Shown here piece by piece: positions 8,593 through 16,671 of a stretch of 64,000 nucleotides of DNA. How positions within the stretch are numbered: the stretch's first letter is position 1; each line of letters begins with the position of its first letter. Both the position numbers and the translations under genes were made by a program. The notes below the pieces were generated by a model. That model saw nothing but the letters and a program-made list of their open reading frames with translations. It ran no database searches and had not been told where the DNA came from. Location: NCBI RefSeq assembly GCF_031178445.1, contig NZ_JAPSIY010000006.1, positions 1-64,000 on the forward strand, written 5' to 3'. The stretch comes from Microbacterium sp. Its GTDB lineage: Bacteria; Actinomycetota; Actinomycetes; Actinomycetales; Microbacteriaceae.

Positions 8593-8600
8593 ATACGTAT
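8593..8600. promoter_or_regulatory. LacI-type operator, distal copy (ATACGTAT)
   Basis: Palindrome ATACGTAT within GTATACGTAT, centred at 8596.5, 74 nt before the binding-protein gene. Its core is identical to the site at 8648-8655, 55 bp downstream. That spacing of about five helical turns suits cooperative binding or looping. The same core occurs at the LacI/HpsN promoter region (15436-15476). Confidence 0.65.
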
Positions 8601-8647
8601 TCAAGTGCGGAGCTGTTTCGAAAAATAGGCTTCCCTAAGTCGGATGC

Positions 8648-8655
8648 ATACGTAT
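8648..8655. promoter_or_regulatory. LacI-type operator, proximal copy (TGCATACGTATACC)
   Basis: ATACGTAT inside TGCATACGTATACC, ending 11 nt before the ATG at 8667. TATACC (8653-8658) could itself be the -10 hexamer, which would place transcription start at or near the start codon (a leaderless mRNA, common in actinobacteria) and make the operator overlap the promoter. The promoter reading is inference. Confidence 0.65.
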
Positions 8656-8666
8656 ACCATCGGGGC

Positions 8667-9974
8667 ATGGCAAAGATGACTACCCGGGCTCTCTCGGCAT
8701 TCGCGCTGGCACTCAGCGCGACTGTCGCCCTCACCGCATGCGGTGCTGGTTCCCGCACCGACAACGAGAACGCGACGAAGGTGTCGTGCTCCTACGAGGC
8801 TCCTGCAGAGAAGACGACCGTCAACGTCCTCGCATACAACTCGTCGGCTATCGACCCCTTCACCGACACCATGGTCTCCAGCTGCACGACCGACATGGTG
8901 ACCCTCAAGCACGACCCGATCGACTTCGGTGGGCAGGTGACGAAGACCACCGCGACGCTCGCGGGTGAGACAGGCACCTACGACATCCTCGAGACCTATG
9001 GGTTCGTGATCCCCGGCTTCGCCGACGACGGCAAGCTCGTGCCGCTCGACGATCTCTGGGACAAGTACGCCGCCGACTACGGCCTCGATCAGATCAGTGA
9101 GTCGATGCGTGCCGGCATGTCGTACGACGGCAAGCTGTACGCGATCCCGATGCAGGCGCAGATGTACGTCATGGCGTACCGCACCGACATCTTCGAAGAG
9201 CTCGGGCTCGAGGTGCCTGAGACCTTCGACGACATGATCGCCGCGGCCGAGGAGATCAAGGCGGCGGGGGAGATGGAGTACCCCATCGCCCTGCCCTGGC
9301 TCGCCACCGCCGATGTCACCACCAGCTACGAAGCTGCGATGAACTCGCTCGGCGCCGACTTCGCCACCGCCGAGGGCGAAGTGACCCTCGACACCCCCGA
9401 GGCCAAGCAGGCTCTCGAGGCACTGCTGGCCCTCAAGCCCTACATGGACCCGCAGGTGACGACGTTCGACCAGCCGAAGGTGCAGCAGCAGCTGTTCAAC
9501 GGCAGCGCGGCCATGGCCATCATGTTCTCGGGTCGCATGATCGACCTGACCATGGAGAGCAACACCCAGCTCGCCGACAGCTTCGGGTTCGCGGGTGCGC
9601 CGAAGCTCACTGCCGACGCACCGCACTCCTACAACCGTCTCTCGATCGACGGCTGGTCCATCCCGTTCAACACCGCACTCGATCACGACATGCTCTTCGA
9701 GATGATGGCGTCCGCCGTCAGTGAAGATGCGTCGAAGGCGGCGGTTCCGGCGGCGTACCCCGCACGCGAGGGCATGGTCACCGAGGAGAACTCGCCGTAC
9801 GGTGCGGCCGCGAACGACTCGATGGCCACCGCGATGCCGCCGGTCGTGTCGCCCGTCCTCGCGGATGTCACGAATGAGATCCGGCCGATCCTGGTGAACA
9901 TCCTCAACGGCAAGATCTCGGTCGATGAGGGCCTCGCCAGCATGCAGGCCGCCGGCGAGAAGGCCGCCGGCTGA
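8667..9974 (+). CDS. ABC transporter solute-binding lipoprotein (sugar type)
   Basis: A 435-residue extracellular binding protein. The N-terminus has a lipoprotein signal (hydrophobic ALSAFALALSATVALTAC, lipidated Cys about residue 25). The mature part has the family-1 binding-protein pattern, with LYAIPMQAQMYVMAYRTDIF in the hinge region and a conserved C-terminal helix. It captures the substrate for the two permeases that follow. The ligand is unknown. The start at ATG 8667 has no clear ribosome site, in line with a leaderless transcript. Two ATACGTAT operators lie upstream. Confidence 0.88.
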   Translation: MAKMTTRALSAFALALSATVALTACGAGSRTDNENATKVSCSYEAPAEKTTVNVLAYNSSAIDPFTDTMVSSCTTDMVTLKHDPIDFGGQVTKTTATLAGETGTYDILETYGFVIPGFADDGKLVPLDDLWDKYAADYGLDQISESMRAGMSYDGKLYAIPMQAQMYVMAYRTDIFEELGLEVPETFDDMIAAAEEIKAAGEMEYPIALPWLATADVTTSYEAAMNSLGADFATAEGEVTLDTPEAKQALEALLALKPYMDPQVTTFDQPKVQQQLFNGSAAMAIMFSGRMIDLTMESNTQLADSFGFAGAPKLTADAPHSYNRLSIDGWSIPFNTALDHDMLFEMMASAVSEDASKAAVPAAYPAREGMVTEENSPYGAAANDSMATAMPPVVSPVLADVTNEIRPILVNILNGKISVDEGLASMQAAGEKAAG

Positions 9975-9991
9975 CCGCTTGCGAGACGATG

Positions 9992-10030
9992 GATGCCGCG
10001 GTCCGGGCCCCGCGTCCGGACCGCGGCATC
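9992..10030 (+). other. Strong intercistronic hairpin between binding protein and permease
   Basis: Perfect 15-bp inverted repeat GATGCCGCGGTCCGG / CCGGACCGCGGCATC (9992-10006, 10016-10030) with a 9-nt loop, right after the binding-protein stop and directly before the permease ribosome site. Such hairpins usually protect the 3' end of the upstream message or partially terminate, so that the binding protein is made in excess over the permeases. Confidence 0.7.
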
Positions 10031-10046
10031 AAGAGGAGGACGTTCC

Positions 10047-10919
10047 ATGAAGGCACGTGAGTTCTGGCTCCTGTTCTTCCCCAGCCTGCTGGTGATGGGG
10101 GGACTGCTGGTGCTGCCGCTGCTGCGCACCATCCAGTGGAGCTTCGAGGAGGTGCACTACGGCACCCCCGGCACCTTCGTCGGCGTGGAGAACTTCCTCG
10201 AGGCGCTGACCGACGAGCGGTTCGGGCGAGCGGCGATGTTCACGGTGGTGGTCACCCTGATCACCACGGCGATCCTGCTGGTCTTCGGCTACATCATCGC
10301 GGTCGGCCTCAACCGGCTCACCACCTCGCGCCCCCTGGTGCTGGGGATCATGCTCGTGTCGTACGTGCTTCCCAACCTCGTCGGCGCCGTCGCCTTCTCG
10401 TGGCTCTTCGACGACAACTTCGGCGGGGTGGTCAACCGCATCATCGGGCTCTTCTCGGGCACGCAGGTGCTGTGGTTCACCGACCAGGTGCCCAACGCCA
10501 TCCTCGTGATCGCCAACACCGTCTGGCACATGCTGCCGTTCGCGATGCTCATCATCCTCGCCGGCCTGCAGGGCGTGCCCGTGGAGCTGCGAGAGGCCGC
10601 GACGATCGACGGCGCGACTCCGTTGCAGACCCATCTGAACGTGATCATCCCGACGATCCGCGGAGTGCTCGGCTTCGTCACGCTGATCTCGATCATGGAT
10701 GTGCTCCGCATGTTCGATAACCTCATCCCGCTGTCGCCGCAGGCCCAGTCCATCGGCAACGAGTCGATCATGCTTTACGTGTACTCGGTGGCCTTCGCCG
10801 ACGGAGCCCAGAAGCTCGGGCTCGGCAGCGCGATCAACGTGCTCACGATCATCCTGATCCTGGTGATGCTGATCCCCTTCATCCGCGGGATCTTCAAGGA
10901 AGCGAAGGCCGAACGATGA
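10047..10919 (+). CDS. ABC transporter permease (MalF-like)
   Basis: A 290-residue inner-membrane permease with six predicted helices. The cytoplasmic coupling (EAA) loop is visible as GVPVELREAATIDGATPLQT. The start ATG 10047 follows AAGAGGAGGA (10031-10040). It overlaps the next permease by ATGA. It forms the membrane channel with the product of 10916-11812. No ATPase gene is in the block, so a shared MsiK-type ATPase encoded elsewhere is probably used. Confidence 0.9.
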   Translation: MKAREFWLLFFPSLLVMGGLLVLPLLRTIQWSFEEVHYGTPGTFVGVENFLEALTDERFGRAAMFTVVVTLITTAILLVFGYIIAVGLNRLTTSRPLVLGIMLVSYVLPNLVGAVAFSWLFDDNFGGVVNRIIGLFSGTQVLWFTDQVPNAILVIANTVWHMLPFAMLIILAGLQGVPVELREAATIDGATPLQTHLNVIIPTIRGVLGFVTLISIMDVLRMFDNLIPLSPQAQSIGNESIMLYVYSVAFADGAQKLGLGSAINVLTIILILVMLIPFIRGIFKEAKAER

Positions 10920-11812
10920 CGCTCCCCGACCTCGACCTGTCCACGCGCGCGGTCACCACCGGGCGCCCGGCCTCACGGGGCCGCTCGCCGCAGAGGACGA
11001 AGCGACCGGTCACCACCGGCATCCTGCTCGCGATCCTCTGCGTGGTGACGCTCAGTCCCTTCATCTGGATGACGCTCTCGGTGACCAAGCCCACCGATGT
11101 CGCCTTCGCGAACCCTCCGGTGCTGTGGGACTACGAGCCCACGCTCAAGGCCTTCATCGATCTCTGGGAGACCACCTACTTCGCCGACTACCTCGTCAAC
11201 ACGATCGTGGTGGCGGTGGTCTCCACGGTGATCGCCCTGGTCATCGGCATCCCCGCGGCCTACGCGCTCTCGCGGTTCCCGAGTTATGTCTCAGCGCTGC
11301 TGCTGGTGCTCGCGCTGATCTTCCGTGCACTGCCGCGATTCGCGGTCGTGCTGCCGATGTACGACATCAGCCGCGCCCTGGGCATCTACGACACGACCTT
11401 CGCTCTGGCCATCGCGCTGGTCGCGATCAACCAGCCGTTCACGATCTGGCTGCTGCGCAACTTCTTCGCCGAGATCCCTCGCGAGCTCGACGAGGCGGCC
11501 ATGATCGACGGATGCACGCGCATCGGGATGCTGCGCCGCGTGATGATTCCGCTCATGGGCCCTGGCATCCTCACGGCGGGCATCTTCGTCTTCCTGTTCG
11601 CCTTCCAGGAGTACCTGACCGCCCTCGTTCTCACCGACACGTCGTCCAAGACCGTGCCGGTGTTCATCGCCACGCAGCTCGGTCAGACCCTGCCCATGCT
11701 GCAGCAGGCGGGAGCGGCGTCGATGCTGCTCACGATCCCGGTGTTCGTAATCGCGTTCATCGCTCAGAAGTACCTGGTCGCGGGGCTCAGCGACGGCGCT
11801 GTGAAGGGCTGA
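10916..11812 (+). CDS. ABC transporter permease (MalG-like)
   Basis: A 298-residue permease, partner of the preceding gene. A polar N-terminal tail of about 30 residues is followed by six helices. The coupling loop reads EIPRELDEAAMIDGCTRIGM. The start overlaps the previous stop (ATGA). The alpha/beta hydrolase gene begins 3 nt after its stop, so all four genes are one operon. The substrate is unknown, but the permease class handles sugars and related polyols or glycosides. Confidence 0.9.
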   Translation: MTLPDLDLSTRAVTTGRPASRGRSPQRTKRPVTTGILLAILCVVTLSPFIWMTLSVTKPTDVAFANPPVLWDYEPTLKAFIDLWETTYFADYLVNTIVVAVVSTVIALVIGIPAAYALSRFPSYVSALLLVLALIFRALPRFAVVLPMYDISRALGIYDTTFALAIALVAINQPFTIWLLRNFFAEIPRELDEAAMIDGCTRIGMLRRVMIPLMGPGILTAGIFVFLFAFQEYLTALVLTDTSSKTVPVFIATQLGQTLPMLQQAGAASMLLTIPVFVIAFIAQKYLVAGLSDGAVKG

Positions 11813-11815
11813 GCG

Positions 11816-12499
11816 GTGCACCCCCTGGTGCTGCTGCCCGGCATGAACTGCACAGCGGACCTGTGGACGGGAACCGGGCTCGAGCCGGCCATCGCGCCCG
11901 CACTCGATCGGCCCGACATGTCTGAGCAGGTGGAGGCGCTGCTGGCCGATCTTCCCGATCGATTCGTGCTCGTCGGACTCTCACTGGGAGCCATCGTCGC
12001 CATGGCGCTCGCGCAGGCGGCGCCCCGGCGCGTGGCGGGTCTGTGCGTGATGTCGACGAATGCGAAGCAGCCCACCCCGGCCCAGCGCGACGGGTGGCAG
12101 GACTGGCTCGACCGCATTGATCGTGGCGAGAGCGCGCGCGAGCTGCAGAGGAGCATCCTGAACGGGCTGCTCTCGAAGGAGGGCAGGGAACGCGTCGACG
12201 CCGTGGATCGCACGCTCGAGATGGGCGAGCGCACCGGCGAGCAGCGGTTGCAGGCGCAGCTGCGGATGCAGCAGACCCGTCGCGACCTGCGCCCCGGCCT
12301 GGATGAGCTCACGATGCCCGTGCTGGTGATCGGCGGCCAGCAGGACGCCATCTGCCCGCCTTCGTTCCACGCCGAGATCGCCTCGGCCGTGCCGAACGCG
12401 CGATACGTCTCGACCGACGGGGGACACCTGCTCCCGCTCGAGCGGCCGGAGACCGTCGGCTCGCTGATCAGCGACTGGCGGGCGCAGCATCGCATCTGA
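11816..12499 (+). CDS. Alpha/beta-fold hydrolase
   Basis: A 227-residue hydrolase. Features in order: LLPGMNCTADLW (oxyanion-hole region), LVGLSLGAIVAMALAQ (nucleophile elbow GLSLG, catalytic Ser about 60), VLVIGGQQDAICPP (catalytic Asp) and GGHLLPLERPE (catalytic His). No signal peptide, so it acts in the cytoplasm. Encoded last in the importer operon, it probably cleaves an ester or similar bond in the imported compound. GTG 11816 starts 3 nt after the permease stop. A tandem 13-bp repeat (12486-12511) covers its stop codon. Confidence 0.85.
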   Translation: MHPLVLLPGMNCTADLWTGTGLEPAIAPALDRPDMSEQVEALLADLPDRFVLVGLSLGAIVAMALAQAAPRRVAGLCVMSTNAKQPTPAQRDGWQDWLDRIDRGESARELQRSILNGLLSKEGRERVDAVDRTLEMGERTGEQRLQAQLRMQQTRRDLRPGLDELTMPVLVIGGQQDAICPPSFHAEIASAVPNARYVSTDGGHLLPLERPETVGSLISDWRAQHRI

Positions 12500-12510
12500 G
12501 CATCGCATCT

Positions 12511-12538
12511 GAGCGGAGGGGCCGGTCCCCCTCCGCTC
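12511..12538. terminator. Bidirectional terminator hairpin between convergent operons
   Basis: Perfect 11-bp stem GAGCGGAGGGG (12511-12521) / CCCCTCCGCTC (12528-12538) with a 6-nt loop. It sits between the hydrolase stop (12499) and the HpcH aldolase stop (12537-12539), whose first bases are inside the stem. It probably ends both convergent transcripts. Confidence 0.7.
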
Positions 12539-13328
12539 ACTTCGCCGAGCGCTGTGTGGGAGTCGGCCCGGTCGGAGTGCGGCGGGGCCAGGGACGCCCG
12601 TCGACGAGGCCCTCGAGATGCGACATCAGCGAATGGGCGAGGTTGTAGACGACCAGCTGCGCGCCGCCGTCGAATGCACGACGAGCCGCGGCCGCGTCGC
12701 CGACGATGTCCATGCGCAACGACCCGGTGTCGCGCAGCGACGCGTTCACCAGCGCGATCTGATCGGTCACCGGCAGATCAGCGGGGCCGGATGCCGCCGC
12801 CAGGTCGGCGGGCCCGACCATGAGGCCGTCCAGCCGGGGCGTGGTCGCGATCTCACCGGCCGCCGCGACACCGACCGGCGACTCGATCATGCCGAGCACG
12901 AGCGTGTTCTCCAGGAACCAGCGGCGATGCTCCTCGGCGGGCGTCCGACCGAATCGCCCTGCGCGACTGTACGTGGCGAAGCCGCGCTTCCCGTCCGGCG
13001 GATACAGACATGCTGCGACGAGCCGCTCGGCATCCTCGCGGGTGTCGATGTGGGGCGCCAGGACGCCCTGCGCCCCCTGGTCGAGCACGCGCAGGATCTG
13101 GCCGGGATCGTCTTCACCCACCCGCACGATGACCGGCACGTCGTGCACGGACGCCAGTGCGATGTGCTGACGCAGCGCGATCACGTCGGCGGGGCCGTGC
13201 TCGCAGTCGATCAGCACGAAGTCCATGCCTGCGATGGCCGACATCTCGACGAGCTCTTCGGACGGCATCCGCAGCAGCCCGCCGATCAGACGCTCCCCGC
13301 GCAGCGCGCGCGCCCGCAGTGAGGCCAT
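12537..13328 (-). CDS. HpcH/HpaI-family aldolase
   Basis: A 263-residue class II (metal-dependent) pyruvate-type aldolase. Seen: MDFVLIDCEHGPAD (conserved His), VIVRVGEDDP (substrate Arg), GMIESPVGVAAAGEI (metal-binding Glu) and LDGLMVGPADLAAASG (metal-binding Asp). The family cleaves 2-keto-3-deoxy acids and relatives to pyruvate plus an aldehyde. It starts at the last base of the SDR stop (TGATG). In the operon it would split the carbon skeleton after the two dehydrogenases have acted; the actual substrate is unknown. Confidence 0.88.
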   Translation of the reverse strand: MASLRARALRGERLIGGLLRMPSEELVEMSAIAGMDFVLIDCEHGPADVIALRQHIALASVHDVPVIVRVGEDDPGQILRVLDQGAQGVLAPHIDTREDAERLVAACLYPPDGKRGFATYSRAGRFGRTPAEEHRRWFLENTLVLGMIESPVGVAAAGEIATTPRLDGLMVGPADLAAASGPADLPVTDQIALVNASLRDTGSLRMDIVGDAAAARRAFDGGAQLVVYNLAHSLMSHLEGLVDGRPWPRRTPTGPTPTQRSAK

Positions 13329-14101
13329 CACGCCACCATCCCGGCCGAGAGGTCGACGTCGGCACCGCACATGCCCGGCATCCCGAGCATCGACACGACG
13401 GCCGCACCGACCTCGGCTTCGGTGACCATGCGCCCGAGCGCGGAGCGCGAGACGAAGGCCTGCTCGGCATCCTGGATCGTCGAGCCGGAGCGCTCCGCCT
13501 CCAGACGGAAGTTGCGCTCCATCCTGGGCCCGGCCACCGGTCCCGGCGACAGGGTGTTCACCCGTACTCCCGCCGGCCCGACCTCGAACGCCAGAGTCGA
13601 GGTCAGACCGATGACGGCCATCTTCGACGCGCAGTACGGCGTGCGATGGGCGAGGGGGCGCTTGCCGGAGACGGATGCGATGTTGATCACGTCGCCGTCG
13701 CCGCGGGCGACCATCCCGGGCAGGAACGCTCGGCAGAGCAGGTAGGTGCCACGGACGTTCACGGCGAACACCTCGTCCCAGGCCTCGGGTTCGATGTCCG
13801 TGAGGGCCGCGACGGGACCGGGGATGCCGGCGTTGTTGACGAGGATCGAGATCCCGCCGCCCGGAAGATCCGTGTCTGCCAGTGTGTCGCGGAGGGCGTC
13901 GACCGACGCCGCGTCTGCCACATCGCAGGTCAGCATCCGCGCACGCTCGCCGAGCCGGTCCACGACCTGCCGCAGCTTGGACTCGTCGCGCCCCACCACG
14001 ACGACCTCGGCGCCCTGCGCGTGCAGCGCGGCGGCGATGGCGGAGCCGAGCCCGCTGCCCCCGCCCGTCACGAGGGCGGTGCGACCAGCGAGCGAAGTCA
14101 C
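13328..14101 (-). CDS. SDR-family NAD(P)-dependent oxidoreductase
   Basis: A 257-residue classical short-chain dehydrogenase. TALVTGGGSGLGSAIAAAL binds the cofactor, NNAG is present, and the catalytic Ser (NIASVSG) and Tyr/Lys (YCASK) are intact. An acidic-loop specificity residue is not obvious; GRDESK after the second strand could favour NADP. The GTG start overlaps the stop of the dehydrogenase gene by 4 nt (GTGA), and its own stop overlaps the aldolase start, so the three enzymes are tightly coupled. Confidence 0.9.
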   Translation of the reverse strand: MTSLAGRTALVTGGGSGLGSAIAAALHAQGAEVVVVGRDESKLRQVVDRLGERARMLTCDVADAASVDALRDTLADTDLPGGGISILVNNAGIPGPVAALTDIEPEAWDEVFAVNVRGTYLLCRAFLPGMVARGDGDVINIASVSGKRPLAHRTPYCASKMAVIGLTSTLAFEVGPAGVRVNTLSPGPVAGPRMERNFRLEAERSGSTIQDAEQAFVSRSALGRMVTEAEVGAAVVSMLGMPGMCGADVDLSAGMVA

Positions 14102-15423
14102 GAGGCCGCCTGAGCATCGAGGGCGGATTCGATCCAGTCGAACCGCTTGCCCTCGTGACGCCACACGCGCGCGTCGCCGGAGCGCGCGTGACCTTCGAAG
14201 AGCTCGACACGCGCGGCGCGGCCGCACACATCGCCGAGCAGTGCCGAGGATGCCGTGTCGACGACCTCCTGGTACGTCACGGTGCGCAGATACTTGCCGA
14301 CCCAGAGGCCCCCGGTATAGCGCGCAGCACCGAGCGTGGGCAGCACGTGGTTGGTGCCGATCACCTTGTCGCCGTACGAGACGCAGGTGTTCTCGCCCAG
14401 GAACAGGGCGCCGTAATCGTGCATGCGGGTGAGTGCCTCACGGGGCTCGGCGGTGAAGATCTGCACATGCTCCGACGCGAAGCCGTCGGCGATGCGGTAC
14501 GCCTCGTCGAGATCGCCCGCGACGATGACCTGCCCCCAGTCGCGCCACGCCGCTTCGGCGTAGTCCTTCGTCGGCATCTCGGGCAGGATGCGATCGATCA
14601 GGCGCATGACCTCCTCGGCGAGCTGCTGGGAGGTCGTGACCAGAACCGCAGGGGATTCCGGTCCGTGCTCGGCCTGCGACAGCAGGTCGACGGCGGTGAA
14701 GAAGGGGTCGGCCATCTCGTCCGCCACGATGAGGATCTCGGTGGGGCCGGCGAACAGGTCGATGCCCACCTCGCCGAACAGCTGGCGCTTCGCCTCGGCG
14801 ACGTAGGGGTTGCCGGGGCCGGCGATCATGTTGACCGGAGCGATCGACTCGGTGCCGACCGCCATGGCGGCGACGGCCTGGATGCCGCCGAGGATGTAGA
14901 TCTCATCCGCACCGGCCATCTTCATGGCGGCGACCGTTGCGGCGGGGATCTCACCGCGGATCGGCGGCGTGCAGGCGACGACCCTGGGCACGCCGGCGAC
15001 CTTCGCCGTGATGATGGTCATGTGGGCGGATGCCGTCAGGGGGTACTTTCCGCCCGGGATGTATGCGCCGGCCGCCTGAACCGGCACGTGCTTCTGCCCG
15101 AGCAGCACGCCGGGCAGCGTCTCGACCTCCATATCGACGAGTGTGTCGCGCTGCGCCTGGGCGAACCGGCGCACCTGCGCCTGCACGAACTCGATGTCGT
15201 CGATCACCTGCTGATCGAGGGTGCCGATGATGCGGTCGATCTCCTCGTCGTCGAGCCGATACGAGTCGCGGCTCCATCCGTCGAACTGCTCGGCATAGCG
15301 GCGGACGGCCGCGTCTCCTTCGACGCGGATCTCGTCGATGATCGCCGTCACCCGCTCGGCGACATCGCGCTGTGCGGTGTCGGCGAAGGACTTAGACGGG
15401 GCCGACTTCAAGTGCAGGGCCAT
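14098..15423 (-). CDS. HpsN-like dehydrogenase of the histidinol dehydrogenase family
   Basis: A 441-residue zinc- and NAD-dependent dehydrogenase. All family catalytic residues are present: Gln250 and His253 (QAEHGP), Glu318-His319 (SEHV), Asp352 (SYGDK) and His412 (EGHA). The segment VGKYLRTVTYQEVV and the GGKYPLTASAHM region resemble sulfopropanediol 3-dehydrogenase (HpsN) more than true HisD. The family does a four-electron oxidation of an alcohol to a carboxylate. No histidine genes are nearby, so a catabolic role is much more likely than histidine synthesis. ATG 15423 has AGAGGAAG upstream, and an ATACGTAT operator lies 18 nt before it. Confidence 0.85.
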   Translation of the reverse strand: MALHLKSAPSKSFADTAQRDVAERVTAIIDEIRVEGDAAVRRYAEQFDGWSRDSYRLDDEEIDRIIGTLDQQVIDDIEFVQAQVRRFAQAQRDTLVDMEVETLPGVLLGQKHVPVQAAGAYIPGGKYPLTASAHMTIITAKVAGVPRVVACTPPIRGEIPAATVAAMKMAGADEIYILGGIQAVAAMAVGTESIAPVNMIAGPGNPYVAEAKRQLFGEVGIDLFAGPTEILIVADEMADPFFTAVDLLSQAEHGPESPAVLVTTSQQLAEEVMRLIDRILPEMPTKDYAEAAWRDWGQVIVAGDLDEAYRIADGFASEHVQIFTAEPREALTRMHDYGALFLGENTCVSYGDKVIGTNHVLPTLGAARYTGGLWVGKYLRTVTYQEVVDTASSALLGDVCGRAARVELFEGHARSGDARVWRHEGKRFDWIESALDAQAAS

Positions 15424-15435
15424 GGGGCTTCCTCT

Positions 15436-15476
15436 CAATGCATACGTATGCTGAGATTATGACGCCGTATGCATTG
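15436..15476. promoter_or_regulatory. LacI operator region between divergent HpsN-like and LacI genes
   Basis: A perfect 12-bp palindrome GCATACGTATGC (15440-15451) lies at the minus-strand promoter. Its left part CAATGCATAC (15436-15445) is repeated inverted as GTATGCATTG at 15467-15476, 21 nt away, toward lacI. This gives one full and one half site controlling both directions. The core is identical to the sites at 8593 and 8648. Confidence 0.75.
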
Positions 15477-15525
15477 CGGGTCAAGGGGTCTAGAATCCGA
15501 TGAACCAGTGGAGGGGGAGTCCGCA

Positions 15526-16521
15526 GTGGTCACGAGCCGCGATGTCGCACGCCTGGCAGGCGTGTCCCAGCCGACTGTCTCGCGTGCCCTGCGGGACGAC
15601 TCGAGGGTGTCGGGCGAGACGAAGAGACGCGTGCGCGAGGCGGCGCAGCTGCTCGGCTACGTGCCCAGCGAGGCGGGACGGGCCCTCTCCTCCGGGCGGA
15701 CGAGACGCATCGGGCTTCTCGTCACCGACCTGGACAACCAGTTCTACTCCCACATCATCGCGCCGGTGCACCGCGAGCTCGAGCGGCTCGGCTACCAGCT
15801 CATGCTCCACACCGAGACCGCCGACAACGAGACCGTGGCCGAGCGGCTGATCGCCAACGGACTGGACGGCGTCCTGCTCGCAACGTCCACGGTCGACTCG
15901 GTTGCCCCGCTCCGTCTGCGCGACCGCGGCATGCCCTTCGTGTACTTCAATCGCGTCGGCACGCTCGTCGGCGCGGATGCGGCTGTCGTCGACCCCCAGA
16001 AGGGCTATCGCGAGGCTGTCGACCACATCGTCGGACTCGGGCACACCCGCATCGGCGCCGTGCTCGGTCCTGCCAACACCAGCACCGCGCAGGGGCGCGA
16101 GGCGGCCCTGCGGGCGGCGCTCGCGGCCAATGGTCTGATCCTTCCCGAGGCGAACGTGCGCCGAGCGCCGTACAGCGCCGCCGACGGCGAAGCGGCGGCG
16201 GCCGAGCTCTTCGACCTCGCCGAACGGCCGACCGCACTGTTCTGCGGCAACGACGTGGTCGCATACGGAGCGCTCAACGCCGCGCGGCGCGCGGGGCTGA
16301 GCGTGCCGGACGACATCTCCGTCATCGGCTTCGACGACCTGCCGGAGGCCGCCTGGCCCATCGTCGACCTGACCACGATCGGATACGACATCACGGGCAT
16401 GGCGCGTGCCGCCGCCGATCTGATCGTCCGGCGCATCGAGCAGCCGGACGCACCCAACGACGAGTCCCGGTTCGACTCGTCGTTCGTCGAGCGCAGCACG
16501 GTCGCGCCGCCGAGGGCCTGA
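15526..16521 (+). CDS. LacI-family transcriptional regulator
   Basis: A 331-residue repressor. The N-terminal helix-turn-helix reads SRDVARLAGVSQPTVSRALR, followed by the hinge YVPSEAGRALSSGRT and a periplasmic-binding-type sensor domain (RRIGLLVTDLDNQFYSHIIA to ISVIGFDDLPEAAWP). GTG 15526 is preceded by GGAGGGGGAG and gives a normal N-terminus; an upstream in-frame start would begin inside the operator. It lies in the middle of the three units carrying ATACGTAT-type sites and is the obvious candidate to control all of them. Confidence 0.92.
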   Translation: MVTSRDVARLAGVSQPTVSRALRDDSRVSGETKRRVREAAQLLGYVPSEAGRALSSGRTRRIGLLVTDLDNQFYSHIIAPVHRELERLGYQLMLHTETADNETVAERLIANGLDGVLLATSTVDSVAPLRLRDRGMPFVYFNRVGTLVGADAAVVDPQKGYREAVDHIVGLGHTRIGAVLGPANTSTAQGREAALRAALAANGLILPEANVRRAPYSAADGEAAAAELFDLAERPTALFCGNDVVAYGALNAARRAGLSVPDDISVIGFDDLPEAAWPIVDLTTIGYDITGMARAAADLIVRRIEQPDAPNDESRFDSSFVERSTVAPPRA

Positions 16522-16593
16522 ACGCAGCGCGTCGGATCTCGGCGCGACCGACGACAACCGCTTGTTCTGAGATCCGCTATTGCATCTAGTTGT

Positions 16594-16606
16594 GCATACG
16601 CATACA
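16594..16606. promoter_or_regulatory. LacI-type operator upstream of SnoaL/cupin unit
   Basis: GCATACGCATACA, with core ATACGCAT at 16596-16603, is one mismatch from ATACGTAT. It lies 66-78 nt before the SnoaL-like gene and so links the third transcription unit to the same regulator. Confidence 0.6.
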
Positions 16607-16671
16607 CTGCCAAACATCGACAGTCGCCGTCCGGGCGTCGTCGACATGTAAAGCAGCAAAGGAGCAACAGC

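Noticed and set aside
12486..12511. 13-bp tandem repeat AGCATCGCATCTG over the hydrolase stop
   Set aside because: Seen clearly but short, single, and best explained as a local slippage duplication without function.
14098..15423. Annotation as histidinol dehydrogenase of histidine biosynthesis
   Set aside because: No other histidine gene is near, the closest recognised resemblance is HpsN, and the gene is in a LacI-controlled catabolic operon. Not fully excluded.
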